Source: Gammaproteobacteria bacterium (GTDB lineage: Bacteria; Pseudomonadota; Gammaproteobacteria; Arenicellales; Spongiicolonaceae). Taken from it: a stretch of 12,722 nucleotides of DNA. Position 1 is the first letter of the stretch. Each line of letters starts with the position of its first letter. This document shows positions 1 through 8,922 of the stretch, one piece after another. The position numbers and the translations under genes are program-made. The stretch spans positions 1-12,722 of the forward strand of contig RKSH01000080.1 of the NCBI GenBank assembly GCA_007570945.1, in the 5' to 3' direction. The notes under the pieces were generated by a model. It did no database searches. It was not told where the DNA came from and was given only the letters and a program-made list of their open reading frames with translations.

Positions 1-2
1 GC

Positions 3-131
3 CGGCAGATTTATTACAAAGACAAAAAAGACGCCAGCCGCGAGGAGGTGTTGAACATGATGGCCGGCGGCCAAGAGTTGCAGGAGTTGGAATTCGAGTT
101 GAAGGAGTTTGGGCGTGCGGCGGCGAAATAA
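3..131 (+). CDS. C-terminal end of a probable sugar ABC-transporter ATP-binding protein (5' part outside window)
   Basis: An open frame enters from the left edge and stops at TAA 129-131, giving 42 residues rich in Glu and Lys. It contains the stretch REEVLNMMAGGQELQELEF. An 'MMAGG(x)EL' tail of this kind is, from memory, typical of the C-terminus of simple-sugar (ribose/fructose class) ABC importers' ATPase subunit, which powers uptake at the cytoplasmic face of the inner membrane. No Walker or signature motif is inside the window, so the call rests on the tail alone. The next gene starts inside its last codons, and the AAGGAG ribosome site of that gene (102-107) is part of this coding sequence, so the two are probably co-transcribed. 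The tail could also belong to another coiled-coil-ended protein. Confidence 0.5.
   Translation, partial: RQIYYKDKKDASREEVLNMMAGGQELQELEFELKEFGRAAAK
102..107 (+). promoter_or_regulatory. Shine-Dalgarno site deciding the start of the LolA-like gene
   Basis: AAGGAG lies 7 bases before a GTG at 115, which is ideal spacing. It is only 1 base before the upstream in-frame TTG at 109, which is too close to work. The site therefore favours GTG 115 as the start. Confidence 0.6.
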
Positions 132-885
132 GCCGGCGCTGGCGCTGGCGTTGACCCTCACCGCCGCCGCGCCGCTCGCCGTTGCCGACGAATTCGCTGA
201 CGGCGAGGCGGTGATGCAAGCGGTGTTCGACCAGGCACGGCGGCATGCAAACCAAAGCGCCGAGGTGGAATTGGTGATTGTCGACTCAGGCGGCCGGGAG
301 CGCGCGCGGGGATTTCGCTACCTGCATAAGATTTTGCCGCAGCGCACCAAAAGTCTCATTAAATTCCACCGCCCGGCCAGCGTCAAAGGCACCGGCCTGC
401 TCAGCGAGACGCCGGACGATGCCGACCGCGCGACGCAGTGGATTTATCTGCCGGCGTTGCGCGCGGTGAAACGCCTGAACGCCGACGACCAGAACAATAG
501 TTTTATCGGCTCGGATTTCAGCAACGGCGACATCGCCGGCCGCCAGGTGTCGCGCGATAACCACGAAATCACCTCACAAGACGCCGCCAAAATCCACATT
601 CGCAGCACGCCAAAGGACGCCGGCGATGCCTACTCGCGCATCGACTCGGTGGTGTTGCGCGACATCCTGGTGCCGGAGCGCATCGTGTTCTACGACCGCA
701 ACGGCGACAAACTGAAAACCCTAAGCAACAAGCGCGTGCGCAAAATCGACGGCATGTATTTGGTGGTCGAGGCGGTGATGACCAACCACCAAAGCGGCGG
801 CGCGACGCGACTCACCAAGACGCGCATCGATTTGGCGCGCGACATCGACCCGCGCCGCGTGGGCATGCAGGGCTTGCGAATGTGA
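115..885 (+). CDS. Outer-membrane lipoprotein-sorting (LolA-like, PF17131-type) periplasmic protein
   Basis: A 256-residue protein, read from GTG 115 on the strength of the AAGGAG site at 102-107; an in-frame TTG at 109 is the alternative. Residues 1-24 form a Sec signal peptide: an Arg/Lys-rich start, an Ala/Leu core and probable cleavage after AVA before Asp25. The mature part has the pattern of the LolA-fold proteins annotated 'outer membrane lipoprotein-sorting protein': FHRPASVKGTGLL (residues 85-97), QWIYLPALRAVKRL (109-121) and NNSFIGSDFSNGDIAG (128-142). The family is predicted to form a half-barrel that holds a hydrophobic ligand, and members are usually encoded next to an MMPL/RND exporter, as here. 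The stop codon overlaps the next start as GTGA (882-885), implying translational coupling. The cargo is unknown; it is not LolA itself. An acidic-aromatic periplasmic shuttle for the neighbouring pump is inference. Confidence 0.85.
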   Translation: MRRRNKPALALALTLTAAAPLAVADEFADGEAVMQAVFDQARRHANQSAEVELVIVDSGGRERARGFRYLHKILPQRTKSLIKFHRPASVKGTGLLSETPDDADRATQWIYLPALRAVKRLNADDQNNSFIGSDFSNGDIAGRQVSRDNHEITSQDAAKIHIRSTPKDAGDAYSRIDSVVLRDILVPERIVFYDRNGDKLKTLSNKRVRKIDGMYLVVEAVMTNHQSGGATRLTKTRIDLARDIDPRRVGMQGLRM

Positions 886-3260
886 GCGCGCGCGATGAGC
901 GGCGCGCCGGGGCTGTCGAGCCCGCCGGGCGCGTCCAGCGCCTCGAGCGGTTTTTCCGCACCGGACGAGGCGCGCGAATTGTCGCGGTGTTAATCTGGTG
1001 CGCGCTGGCGGCCGCCGCGGCCGCGCACCTGCCGCGCCTCTCTTTCGACAACGACACTTGGCTGCCGGCCGCGCATCCGTTGCGCGCCGAGTTGGAATCT
1101 TTCCGCGCCGCGTTTGAGCCGGACGAGGCGTTGTTGGTCGCGGTTGAACTGCCGGCCGATTTTTTCGCGCGCGAGATGACGCGGGCGATTCGGCAACTCG
1201 ACGCCGCCATCGCCGCCTTGCCTGCGGTGCGCCATGTCCTCTCGCCGGCCACCGCGACCACGATTATCGACCGCGGCGATGCGCTGGAAATTATCTCCTT
1301 TGGCGATGCGCTGGACAAGGGTTTCCTCGACGCCGACTCTTTCCGCCAAAGGTTCGACCGCTCGCCATATGCCGGCAAGTTGCTGTCTGCCGACCACCGC
1401 GTGGCCGCGCTGCGCGTGGCGGTTGAACGCGGCGGAGCCGAAGCGCGCGCGATGGCAGTGGCCGCCGTCGTCGACACCGTCCGCCGCCATGTCGAAACCC
1501 ACGACGGCGCGGCCGCCCACTTCGCCGGCGAGGCCGCGTTGAAGGATGAACTGAACCGCGCCACCCGCGCGCAACTGCCGAAATTGCTGGCGTTAGCCGC
1601 GTTGGCGTTGGCGGTGTTCCTGCGCTTGGCCTGCGGCAACTGGCGGCGCGCCGCGCTGGTGTTCACCGCCGCGGGCGCGGCCGTGGCCGCCTGCCTCGGC
1701 TTGTTGGCGGCGCGCGGCTGGCCTATGAACGCGGTGCTGTTGGCGCTGCCGGTGATGGTCGCGGTTATCGCGGTGGCCGACGCACTGCACATCCTGGCGC
1801 GGTGGGATGGATTGGGCGGCGGGGAGGCGGACGACGGCCACGGTGACAGCGACGACGCCTCCCGCCTCACCGCCACCGTCCGCCAAACTTGGCTGCCGTG
1901 CCTCGGCGCCAGCGTCACCAGCGCGGTCGGCTTCGGCGCGTTTGCGGTCAGCGAACTCATCCCGCTGCGCCACTTCGGGCTGGCGTCGGCGGCCGCGATT
2001 CTCTACGCCTACCCGCTGATTGTCGGCGCGGTGTGGGGCGGCTTGTGGCTGGCGCCGGGCCTGCGCCGGTCGCCACGGCCGCGAATCGCATGGAAAAAAT
2101 TAGCCGCGGCCGCGTACCACCCAAGCGCCGCACATGCCGGGCGCGTGGCGCTCGCCGCGCTGCTCATCGCCGCGCTGCTCGGCGGCGGGCTCATCACGCT
2201 TCGCACCGAGACCAACTTCCTCACCGTGTTTTTCGCCGAGGACAGCCGCGTGCGCCGCGCCTTCGATGTGGTGGACGCCGGGCTCGGCGGCTCCGGGCGG
2301 GTGGAAGTGACGCTTCACGGCGGCGCGGCTGCGTTCGCATCGGCCGCGGCGCTGGCTCAAGTCGAGAGCCTGGCCACCCGCGCGACAGCCATCGACAGCG
2401 TCAACCAGGTCGACAGTTACCTCCTGCCGGTGGCCATGGCGCATGCGGCATTTACCGGCGGCGGCGATAACGGCGAAACCGCCCTGCCCGCCACCGACGC
2501 CGCGCTGGCGCAGGAATTATTGTTCCTGTCGTTGTCGCGCGGCGAGGCGCAGCGCGGTGTCTTGTCGCCGTATCTGGACTTCGATCACAGCAGCGCGCGC
2601 TTGAGTTTGCAAACCGCCAACCTCGACTCCGCCGCGCTGCAACAGACCCTGGCCGCGACCGCGGCCGTGGCCGCAGATTTCGAGCCCGCGGCTGTCGGCG
2701 CGACCGCAGCCGAATCCGTCACCATCACCGGCCTCAATGTGTTCATCCACCACCTCGGCCAACTGGTCTTGCGCACGCAGGCATTCAGCATCGCGCTGAC
2801 CCTCGCCATCATCGCCGCGCTGCTACTGGTGCAATTCGGCTGGCGCGCCGGCGCATGCGGTCTCATCGCCAACCTCCTGCCGCTGGCGGCCACCGCCGGC
2901 TTGGTCGCGTGGTTAGGTCACCCGTTCGACTTCGCCGCCATCCTCATCGCCGGCGTCACCCTCGGCCTGTCGGTGGACGACACCATCCACTTTTTGCACC
3001 ATTATCGGCGCGGCGGTGCCGGCCGCGGCATCGATGCCGACGGTGACGATAGCCGCGCCCGCGCCTTAAACCGCACCGCGCGCCCCATCGTGCTCACCAG
3101 CGCGCTGTTCTGCTGCGGCCTGGCGGTCGTCGGCGCCTCCGACCTGGTCGTGCTGCGCAAATTCGCCGCCTTCACCGCTTTCGGCATCACCGCCGCGCTG
3201 TTAGCCACGCTGGTGGTGCTGCCGGCGCTGCTGAAACTGGTTGGCCGGGGGCGGGAATGA
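882..3260 (+). CDS. MMPL/RND-superfamily exporter, 12 transmembrane segments
   Basis: A 792-residue inner-membrane protein with the duplicated RND layout. There is one TM segment at about residues 31-50, a large periplasmic domain to about 230, then a TM bundle at roughly 232-306 and two more segments at about 345-390. The pattern repeats with TM7 near 420-440, a second periplasmic domain, and TM8-12 from about 630 to 790. The second half carries LGLSVDDTIHFLHHY (694-708), the intramembrane acidic/His motif typical of MMPL and SSD-type RND permeases. The first half has the degenerate counterpart VADALHILARW near 298. Such pumps are proton-driven and export lipids, hopanoids or other hydrophobic molecules; the substrate here cannot be read. 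GTG 882 overlaps the previous stop (GTGA), and the end overlaps the kinase start (ATGA), so it sits mid-operon. Both cytoplasmic loops carry unusual Asp/Gly-rich insertions. Base composition matches its neighbours. Confidence 0.92.
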   Translation: MSARDERRAGAVEPAGRVQRLERFFRTGRGARIVAVLIWCALAAAAAAHLPRLSFDNDTWLPAAHPLRAELESFRAAFEPDEALLVAVELPADFFAREMTRAIRQLDAAIAALPAVRHVLSPATATTIIDRGDALEIISFGDALDKGFLDADSFRQRFDRSPYAGKLLSADHRVAALRVAVERGGAEARAMAVAAVVDTVRRHVETHDGAAAHFAGEAALKDELNRATRAQLPKLLALAALALAVFLRLACGNWRRAALVFTAAGAAVAACLGLLAARGWPMNAVLLALPVMVAVIAVADALHILARWDGLGGGEADDGHGDSDDASRLTATVRQTWLPCLGASVTSAVGFGAFAVSELIPLRHFGLASAAAILYAYPLIVGAVWGGLWLAPGLRRSPRPRIAWKKLAAAAYHPSAAHAGRVALAALLIAALLGGGLITLRTETNFLTVFFAEDSRVRRAFDVVDAGLGGSGRVEVTLHGGAAAFASAAALAQVESLATRATAIDSVNQVDSYLLPVAMAHAAFTGGGDNGETALPATDAALAQELLFLSLSRGEAQRGVLSPYLDFDHSSARLSLQTANLDSAALQQTLAATAAVAADFEPAAVGATAAESVTITGLNVFIHHLGQLVLRTQAFSIALTLAIIAALLLVQFGWRAGACGLIANLLPLAATAGLVAWLGHPFDFAAILIAGVTLGLSVDDTIHFLHHYRRGGAGRGIDADGDDSRARALNRTARPIVLTSALFCCGLAVVGASDLVVLRKFAAFTAFGITAALLATLVVLPALLKLVGRGRE

Positions 3261-4240
3261 CGGTTGAGGCCCCGCCGGCGGTGGACGCGGTGCGCCAGGC
3301 GCTGCCGGTGTGGGACATTGCGCCGGAGGCGGAGGTGAAACTGCTGACTCATTCCGAGAATGCGGTTTACTTAGTGGCGCCGGCCGCCGGGCCGCGGGTG
3401 GTTTTGCGCATCCACCGCCCGAACTACCACTCAAAAAATGCCATCGCCGGCGAACTGGCCTGGCTGCAGGCGCTGCATGAAGAGCGGACGGTGGAGGCGC
3501 CGGTGGCGGTGGCGGGAAGTGACGGCGCGCACATTCAAACTGTTGAGCTCAAAGACATCGGCCGCCGCCATGCCGTTGCCTTTGAGTTCATGGACGGTGA
3601 ACCGCCGGCCGAAAACGACGAGCAAAATCCGGCGGCGTTCCAAAGACTCGGCGAAGTGACCGCCCGGCTTCACCGCCATGCGCTGGGCTGGCGGCGGCCG
3701 CGCGGTTTTCAACGCCTGCGCTGGGACGATGAAAGCATCTTCGGCGCGCGCCCCCACTGGGGCGACTGGCGGCGCGCGCCGGGCATGGACGCCGCCGCCG
3801 AAAAACTGCTCGGCCGCCAGCAGGCGGTCATCCGCCGGCGGCTGCGGTCATTCGGCGCCGGGCGCGGGCGTTTCGGCCTTATCCACGCCGACCTGCGCCC
3901 GGCCAACCTCCTGCTGCACGGCGATGCCACCCGGGTGATTGATTTTGACGACTGCGGCTTCGGCTGGCTGCTGTACGATTTGGCCGCGGCTTTTTCGTTC
4001 TTTGAAGGCGGCGCACAAGTGCCGGCCCTCACCGACTGCTGGCTGCGCGGCTACCGGCGAATCCGCCCGCTATCAAAGGAGGAGGAAAACGAAATCCCGA
4101 CGTTTCTGATGCTGCGCAGAATGGCCCTGCTGGCCTGGATCGGCTCGCACCCGGAAACCGCCCTCGCCGCCCGCCACGCGCCTTTTTTCACCCGCGACTC
4201 ATGCGAGATGGCCGAGGGCTATTTGGCGGAGGCCGTTTGA
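3257..4240 (+). CDS. APH-fold phosphotransferase, RdoA/SrkA-like kinase family (COG2334 type)
   Basis: A 327-residue cytoplasmic protein starting at ATG 3257, which shares ATGA with the pump's stop and follows a GGGGGCGGG purine run. The N-lobe shows SENAVYLV (33-40) and RVVLRIHRPNYHSKNAIAGE (47-66), matching the nucleotide-binding half of this family. The C-lobe has the catalytic Brenner motif IHADLRPANLLLHG (209-222; Asp212, Asn217) and the metal-binding VIDFDDCGFGW (227-237; Asp229, Asp231). PTFLMLRRMALLAWIGSHPET near 281-301 is a C-terminal block of the same family. Members phosphorylate small molecules (choline or homoserine type) or proteins (SrkA/RdoA in the envelope stress response); the substrate here is unknown. 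Being locked in an operon with an RND pump suggests it modifies a cargo head group or signals envelope state, which is inference. The promoter of the next gene overlaps its stop codon. Confidence 0.85.
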   Translation: MTVEAPPAVDAVRQALPVWDIAPEAEVKLLTHSENAVYLVAPAAGPRVVLRIHRPNYHSKNAIAGELAWLQALHEERTVEAPVAVAGSDGAHIQTVELKDIGRRHAVAFEFMDGEPPAENDEQNPAAFQRLGEVTARLHRHALGWRRPRGFQRLRWDDESIFGARPHWGDWRRAPGMDAAAEKLLGRQQAVIRRRLRSFGAGRGRFGLIHADLRPANLLLHGDATRVIDFDDCGFGWLLYDLAAAFSFFEGGAQVPALTDCWLRGYRRIRPLSKEEENEIPTFLMLRRMALLAWIGSHPETALAARHAPFFTRDSCEMAEGYLAEAV

Positions 4241-4266
4241 CATTCAACGCCGGCCTTTGCCAAGAT
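4237..4266 (+). promoter_or_regulatory. Putative sigma70 promoter for the outer-membrane barrel gene
   Basis: A perfect -35 hexamer TTGACA sits at 4237-4242, overlapping the kinase stop TGA (4238-4240). After 18 bases comes CAAGAT (4261-4266, 3 of 6 matches to TATAAT), preceded by an extended-10 TG at 4258-4259. A transcript would start near 4273 and leave a leader of about 30 bases. The weak -10 keeps confidence moderate. Confidence 0.4.
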
Positions 4267-4302
4267 AAGCGCGCCATTCACCACTCCCTGCGAGGATTTC
4301 AA

Positions 4303-5859
4303 ATGAAAAGCCGCATCTTTCCGGCCGTCACCCTCACCCTCACCGCCGCTTTGCTTCTGGCCGGCGTGGCGCAAGCGCAAATTGTCATTGAAGAAAGCGG
4401 TGACGACGGCGGGCGCGGCTTGTCTGACAATTTTTTCGGCGAGGTGGGCTTCACCGGCGCCGCCGGCTCCAGCCACCAGCGGACTTTCGGCTCGGTTGAA
4501 ATCGGCTACGACGGCACGTTCGCCGATGACCGCGGGCGGGTTTTTCTCAGCGCCATCGCCAGCAACTCGGATATTGAGTTGGACCTGGAGTTGAAGAGCA
4601 GCGCGCGCACTCGGGCGGACACAACCAACGCCCTACCGCGCTCCAATACCCCGAGCACCCGGACGCTGAAAGAAGACAGCAGCAATTTTGACCTCGGCGA
4701 TGCCTACGTGCGGTACGAGCTTCCGGGCAATTTCGTGTTCACCGCCGGGCGCGCACGCGTCTCGTGGGGGCAGTTCAACCTGGTGTCGCCGGTGAATCTC
4801 GCGTTGCCGGTGACGCCGCAGAGCAACGAAGCCTCGGTGCGCAAGGTCAACCTGCTGGTGCCGCAGGACCAGGTTTCGTTTTCGTGGTATCCCAATGAGC
4901 GGATAGAGTTTCAGGGGTACTATTTCTTCAGCACCAACATTGATCCACTGGTGGAGGAGGTAACCCGGAACCGGGGGTCAGACCGGATAATCTTTAACTA
5001 CGGCGACCAAGTAGGTGAGGAAGCCCGAGATGAGCCGGCCGACCGGCTCGACTTGACTCGCCACAGTCACCGTGCGGCGCGGCTGATGTTTTATCCCGAC
5101 TGGGGGACCCTCGGCTTCACCTGGCACAAGGGGCGCAAGGCGTTGGCGTTTTCGTCCAATTTGGCGACGGTGGATGCGCCCATGCTTAATAGCAACCACG
5201 ATATTTACAACGTCCGCCGCCACGTAGACTTTCCCGAAGCCGACAACTTCGGGTTTGAATTCGCCATCCCGGCCGGGCAGTGGATTTGGAAGTTTGAGAT
5301 GCTGTACCAAGACACCGTCGTGGACCTGGAAGGGTTTTCAATCGCTATTAATCGCAGCGAAACGTTGCCAACACTGATTGGCAACCGTGATTATTTCGAT
5401 GCGGTGCGCAGAAGAAACAACGGCAAACTCTACATCCCCGTGGACCGTTACATCTTCGGCATCGGCGCCGAGTCCGACCGTGACAAATGGCGCTTTGACC
5501 TCAGCCTGTTCGTCATTGACGACCGTTTTGACAGTACCGGCGACGAACTAATTCGACTGGAAAGAGCCGCCGGCTTTGAAACCGACCGCGACACCTTGAT
5601 TTTCCCCGCCATCAGCGTCGCCAGATACATCGGCGGAAACAAAGAGCGCGAGGCCGGCGTGTTGGCCGGCTTCCTCGGCGCCTACTTCGGCGTGTCCACC
5701 TACTACACCGCAAAAATCGGCGACGACTTCCGCTGGACCGCCGGCGTGGAAGCCGCCAGTTCCCTGCGCGACCAATTCCTAAGCGAGCGCGAAGACCGCT
5801 ACGAACTCGCCGACGACCTCTCCGCCGGATTTCGGCTGAGTGTGATTTACAATTTCTAA
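4303..5859 (+). CDS. DUF1302-like outer-membrane beta-barrel protein
   Basis: A 518-residue protein starting at ATG 4303, behind GAGGAT at 4292-4297. The frame is open back to 4201, but only this start gives a clean signal peptide (residues 1-25, Lys/Arg start, Leu/Ala core, cleavage after AQA). The mature chain alternates polar and hydrophobic residues as barrel strands do, and it ends in VIYNF; a terminal Phe is the usual BAM recognition signal. The stretch AGRARVSWGQFNLVSPVNLA (148-167), followed by a KVNLLVPQDQ-type block (181-190), resembles the strand-turn region of DUF1302 proteins. In pseudomonads those proteins are encoded with RND exporters and LolA-fold partners. The neighbours here are exactly such a pump and LolA-like protein, so it is probably the outer-membrane end of that system, inference from context. 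It has its own promoter candidate. It converges with acnA, with only 15 bases between the stops. Porin function cannot be excluded. Confidence 0.75.
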   Translation: MKSRIFPAVTLTLTAALLLAGVAQAQIVIEESGDDGGRGLSDNFFGEVGFTGAAGSSHQRTFGSVEIGYDGTFADDRGRVFLSAIASNSDIELDLELKSSARTRADTTNALPRSNTPSTRTLKEDSSNFDLGDAYVRYELPGNFVFTAGRARVSWGQFNLVSPVNLALPVTPQSNEASVRKVNLLVPQDQVSFSWYPNERIEFQGYYFFSTNIDPLVEEVTRNRGSDRIIFNYGDQVGEEARDEPADRLDLTRHSHRAARLMFYPDWGTLGFTWHKGRKALAFSSNLATVDAPMLNSNHDIYNVRRHVDFPEADNFGFEFAIPAGQWIWKFEMLYQDTVVDLEGFSIAINRSETLPTLIGNRDYFDAVRRRNNGKLYIPVDRYIFGIGAESDRDKWRFDLSLFVIDDRFDSTGDELIRLERAAGFETDRDTLIFPAISVARYIGGNKEREAGVLAGFLGAYFGVSTYYTAKIGDDFRWTAGVEAASSLRDQFLSEREDRYELADDLSAGFRLSVIYNF

Positions 5860-5874
5860 GTGGCGGCGCGGCGG

Positions 5875-8568
<2,694 letters not shown>

Positions 8569-8607
8569 TGTCTCTCGGAAAGCGGGGTGAAAGCGAAAGT
8601 GGCGCGG

Positions 8608-8616
8608 ATTATAGCA
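8608..8616 (-). promoter_or_regulatory. Extended -10 promoter for acnA, embedded in the HicB-like gene's stop codon
   Basis: On the - strand the bases read TGCTATAAT: a perfect TATAAT (8613-8608) with an upstream TG one base away (8616-8615). The TAA within it (8611-8609) is the stop codon of the HicB-like gene. No convincing -35 lies 17 bases upstream, which extended -10 promoters tolerate. The start site would fall near 8601, leaving a leader of about 33 bases before acnA. Confidence 0.6.
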
Positions 8617-8806
8617 CGAGCTCAATGGACTCCGCCTCGCGGTTTTCAATTTCAATTTGCGTCGCGATTTTGCGCAGCGCCAGCGCGACAATTTTTGCCA
8701 CCGCTTTTTTTTCGGTGCGGCCGTATTCTTTGATGCGCGGCATTTCCAGAATTTTGCCAACCCAGCGGCCGCCCACTTCGCGCTCGGTGATGATGGTCAG
8801 TTTCAT
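8609..8806 (-). CDS. Orphan HicB-like antitoxin domain protein
   Basis: A small protein of 65 residues starting at ATG 8806 (MKLTIITERE...). It has the partial RNase-H-like fold pattern of HicB: a beta hairpin with GGRWVGKILEMPRIKEYGRT (about 12-31), where the 'ExPxxxxYGxT' turn is the family hallmark, then the helix KKAVAKIVALALRKIA. HicB proteins bind and neutralise the HicA mRNA interferase. No HicA-like frame is visible on either side, and there is no added DNA-binding domain, so it is an orphan or solitary member. A GTG 27 bases upstream (8833) would add nine residues but has no ribosome site; the family pattern begins at MKL. The GTGCTACACT sequence just upstream could be an extended -10 giving an almost leaderless message. 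Its codons are visibly more A/T-rich than those of acnA or mmsA, hinting at acquisition. Function as a free antitoxin or regulator is open. Confidence 0.6.
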   Translation of the reverse strand: MKLTIITEREVGGRWVGKILEMPRIKEYGRTEKKAVAKIVALALRKIATQIEIENREAESIELVL

Positions 8807-8816
8807 CGCGCGCGCA

Positions 8817-8825
8817 AGTGTAGCA
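8817..8825 (-). promoter_or_regulatory. Possible extended -10 element giving a near-leaderless HicB-like transcript
   Basis: The - strand reads TGCTACACT: TACACT (8822-8817, 4 of 6 matches to TATAAT) with an extended TG at 8825-8824. Transcription would begin about 8811-8809, only 3-5 bases before ATG 8806, and no Shine-Dalgarno is present. It shares the GTGCTA core with the acnA promoter. No -35 is seen. Confidence 0.25.
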
Positions 8826-8829
8826 CAAC

Positions 8830-8922
8830 TCACCGGCCGCCGGCCACGGCCAGAACTTTGCCGTGGGCGCGCCGGTAATCGCCCACGCTCATTGCGACGG
8901 ACTCATGATGCCCGCATTTCGC
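8830..8922 (-). other. Short unrecognised open frame between hepT and the HicB-like gene
   Basis: After a TGA, one frame stays open for about 30 codons and ends at TGA 8832-8830. It includes ATG 8892 (MSVGDYRRAHGKVLAVAGGR). I do not recognise it, there is no clear ribosome site, and it overlaps the end of hepT in another frame. It could be a tiny peptide, the remnant of a lost gene such as a HicB partner, or chance. The only other thing seen in this gap is the inverted repeat. Confidence 0.15.
8844..8866 (-). repeat. Hairpin-forming inverted repeat between hepT and the HicB-like gene
   Basis: CCACGGC at 8844-8850 is perfectly complementary to GCCGTGG at 8860-8866, with a 9-base loop. It lies in the roughly 96-base gap between the broken toxin gene and the HicB-like gene. 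No T run follows on the - strand, so it is not a classical intrinsic terminator; it may stabilise or pause the operon transcript. Confidence 0.3.

Noticed and set aside
812..1960. 382-codon open frame on the - strand opposite the MMPL pump
   Set aside because: It is Ala/Arg/Ser-rich with no domain pattern, as expected for the mirror of a GC-rich gene whose TM segments and motifs are clear on the other strand.
8569..8760. 64-residue N-terminal extension of acnA
   Set aside because: It is basic, unlike any aconitase, and lies over the HicB-like gene and the acnA promoter; ATG 8568 matches the family start.
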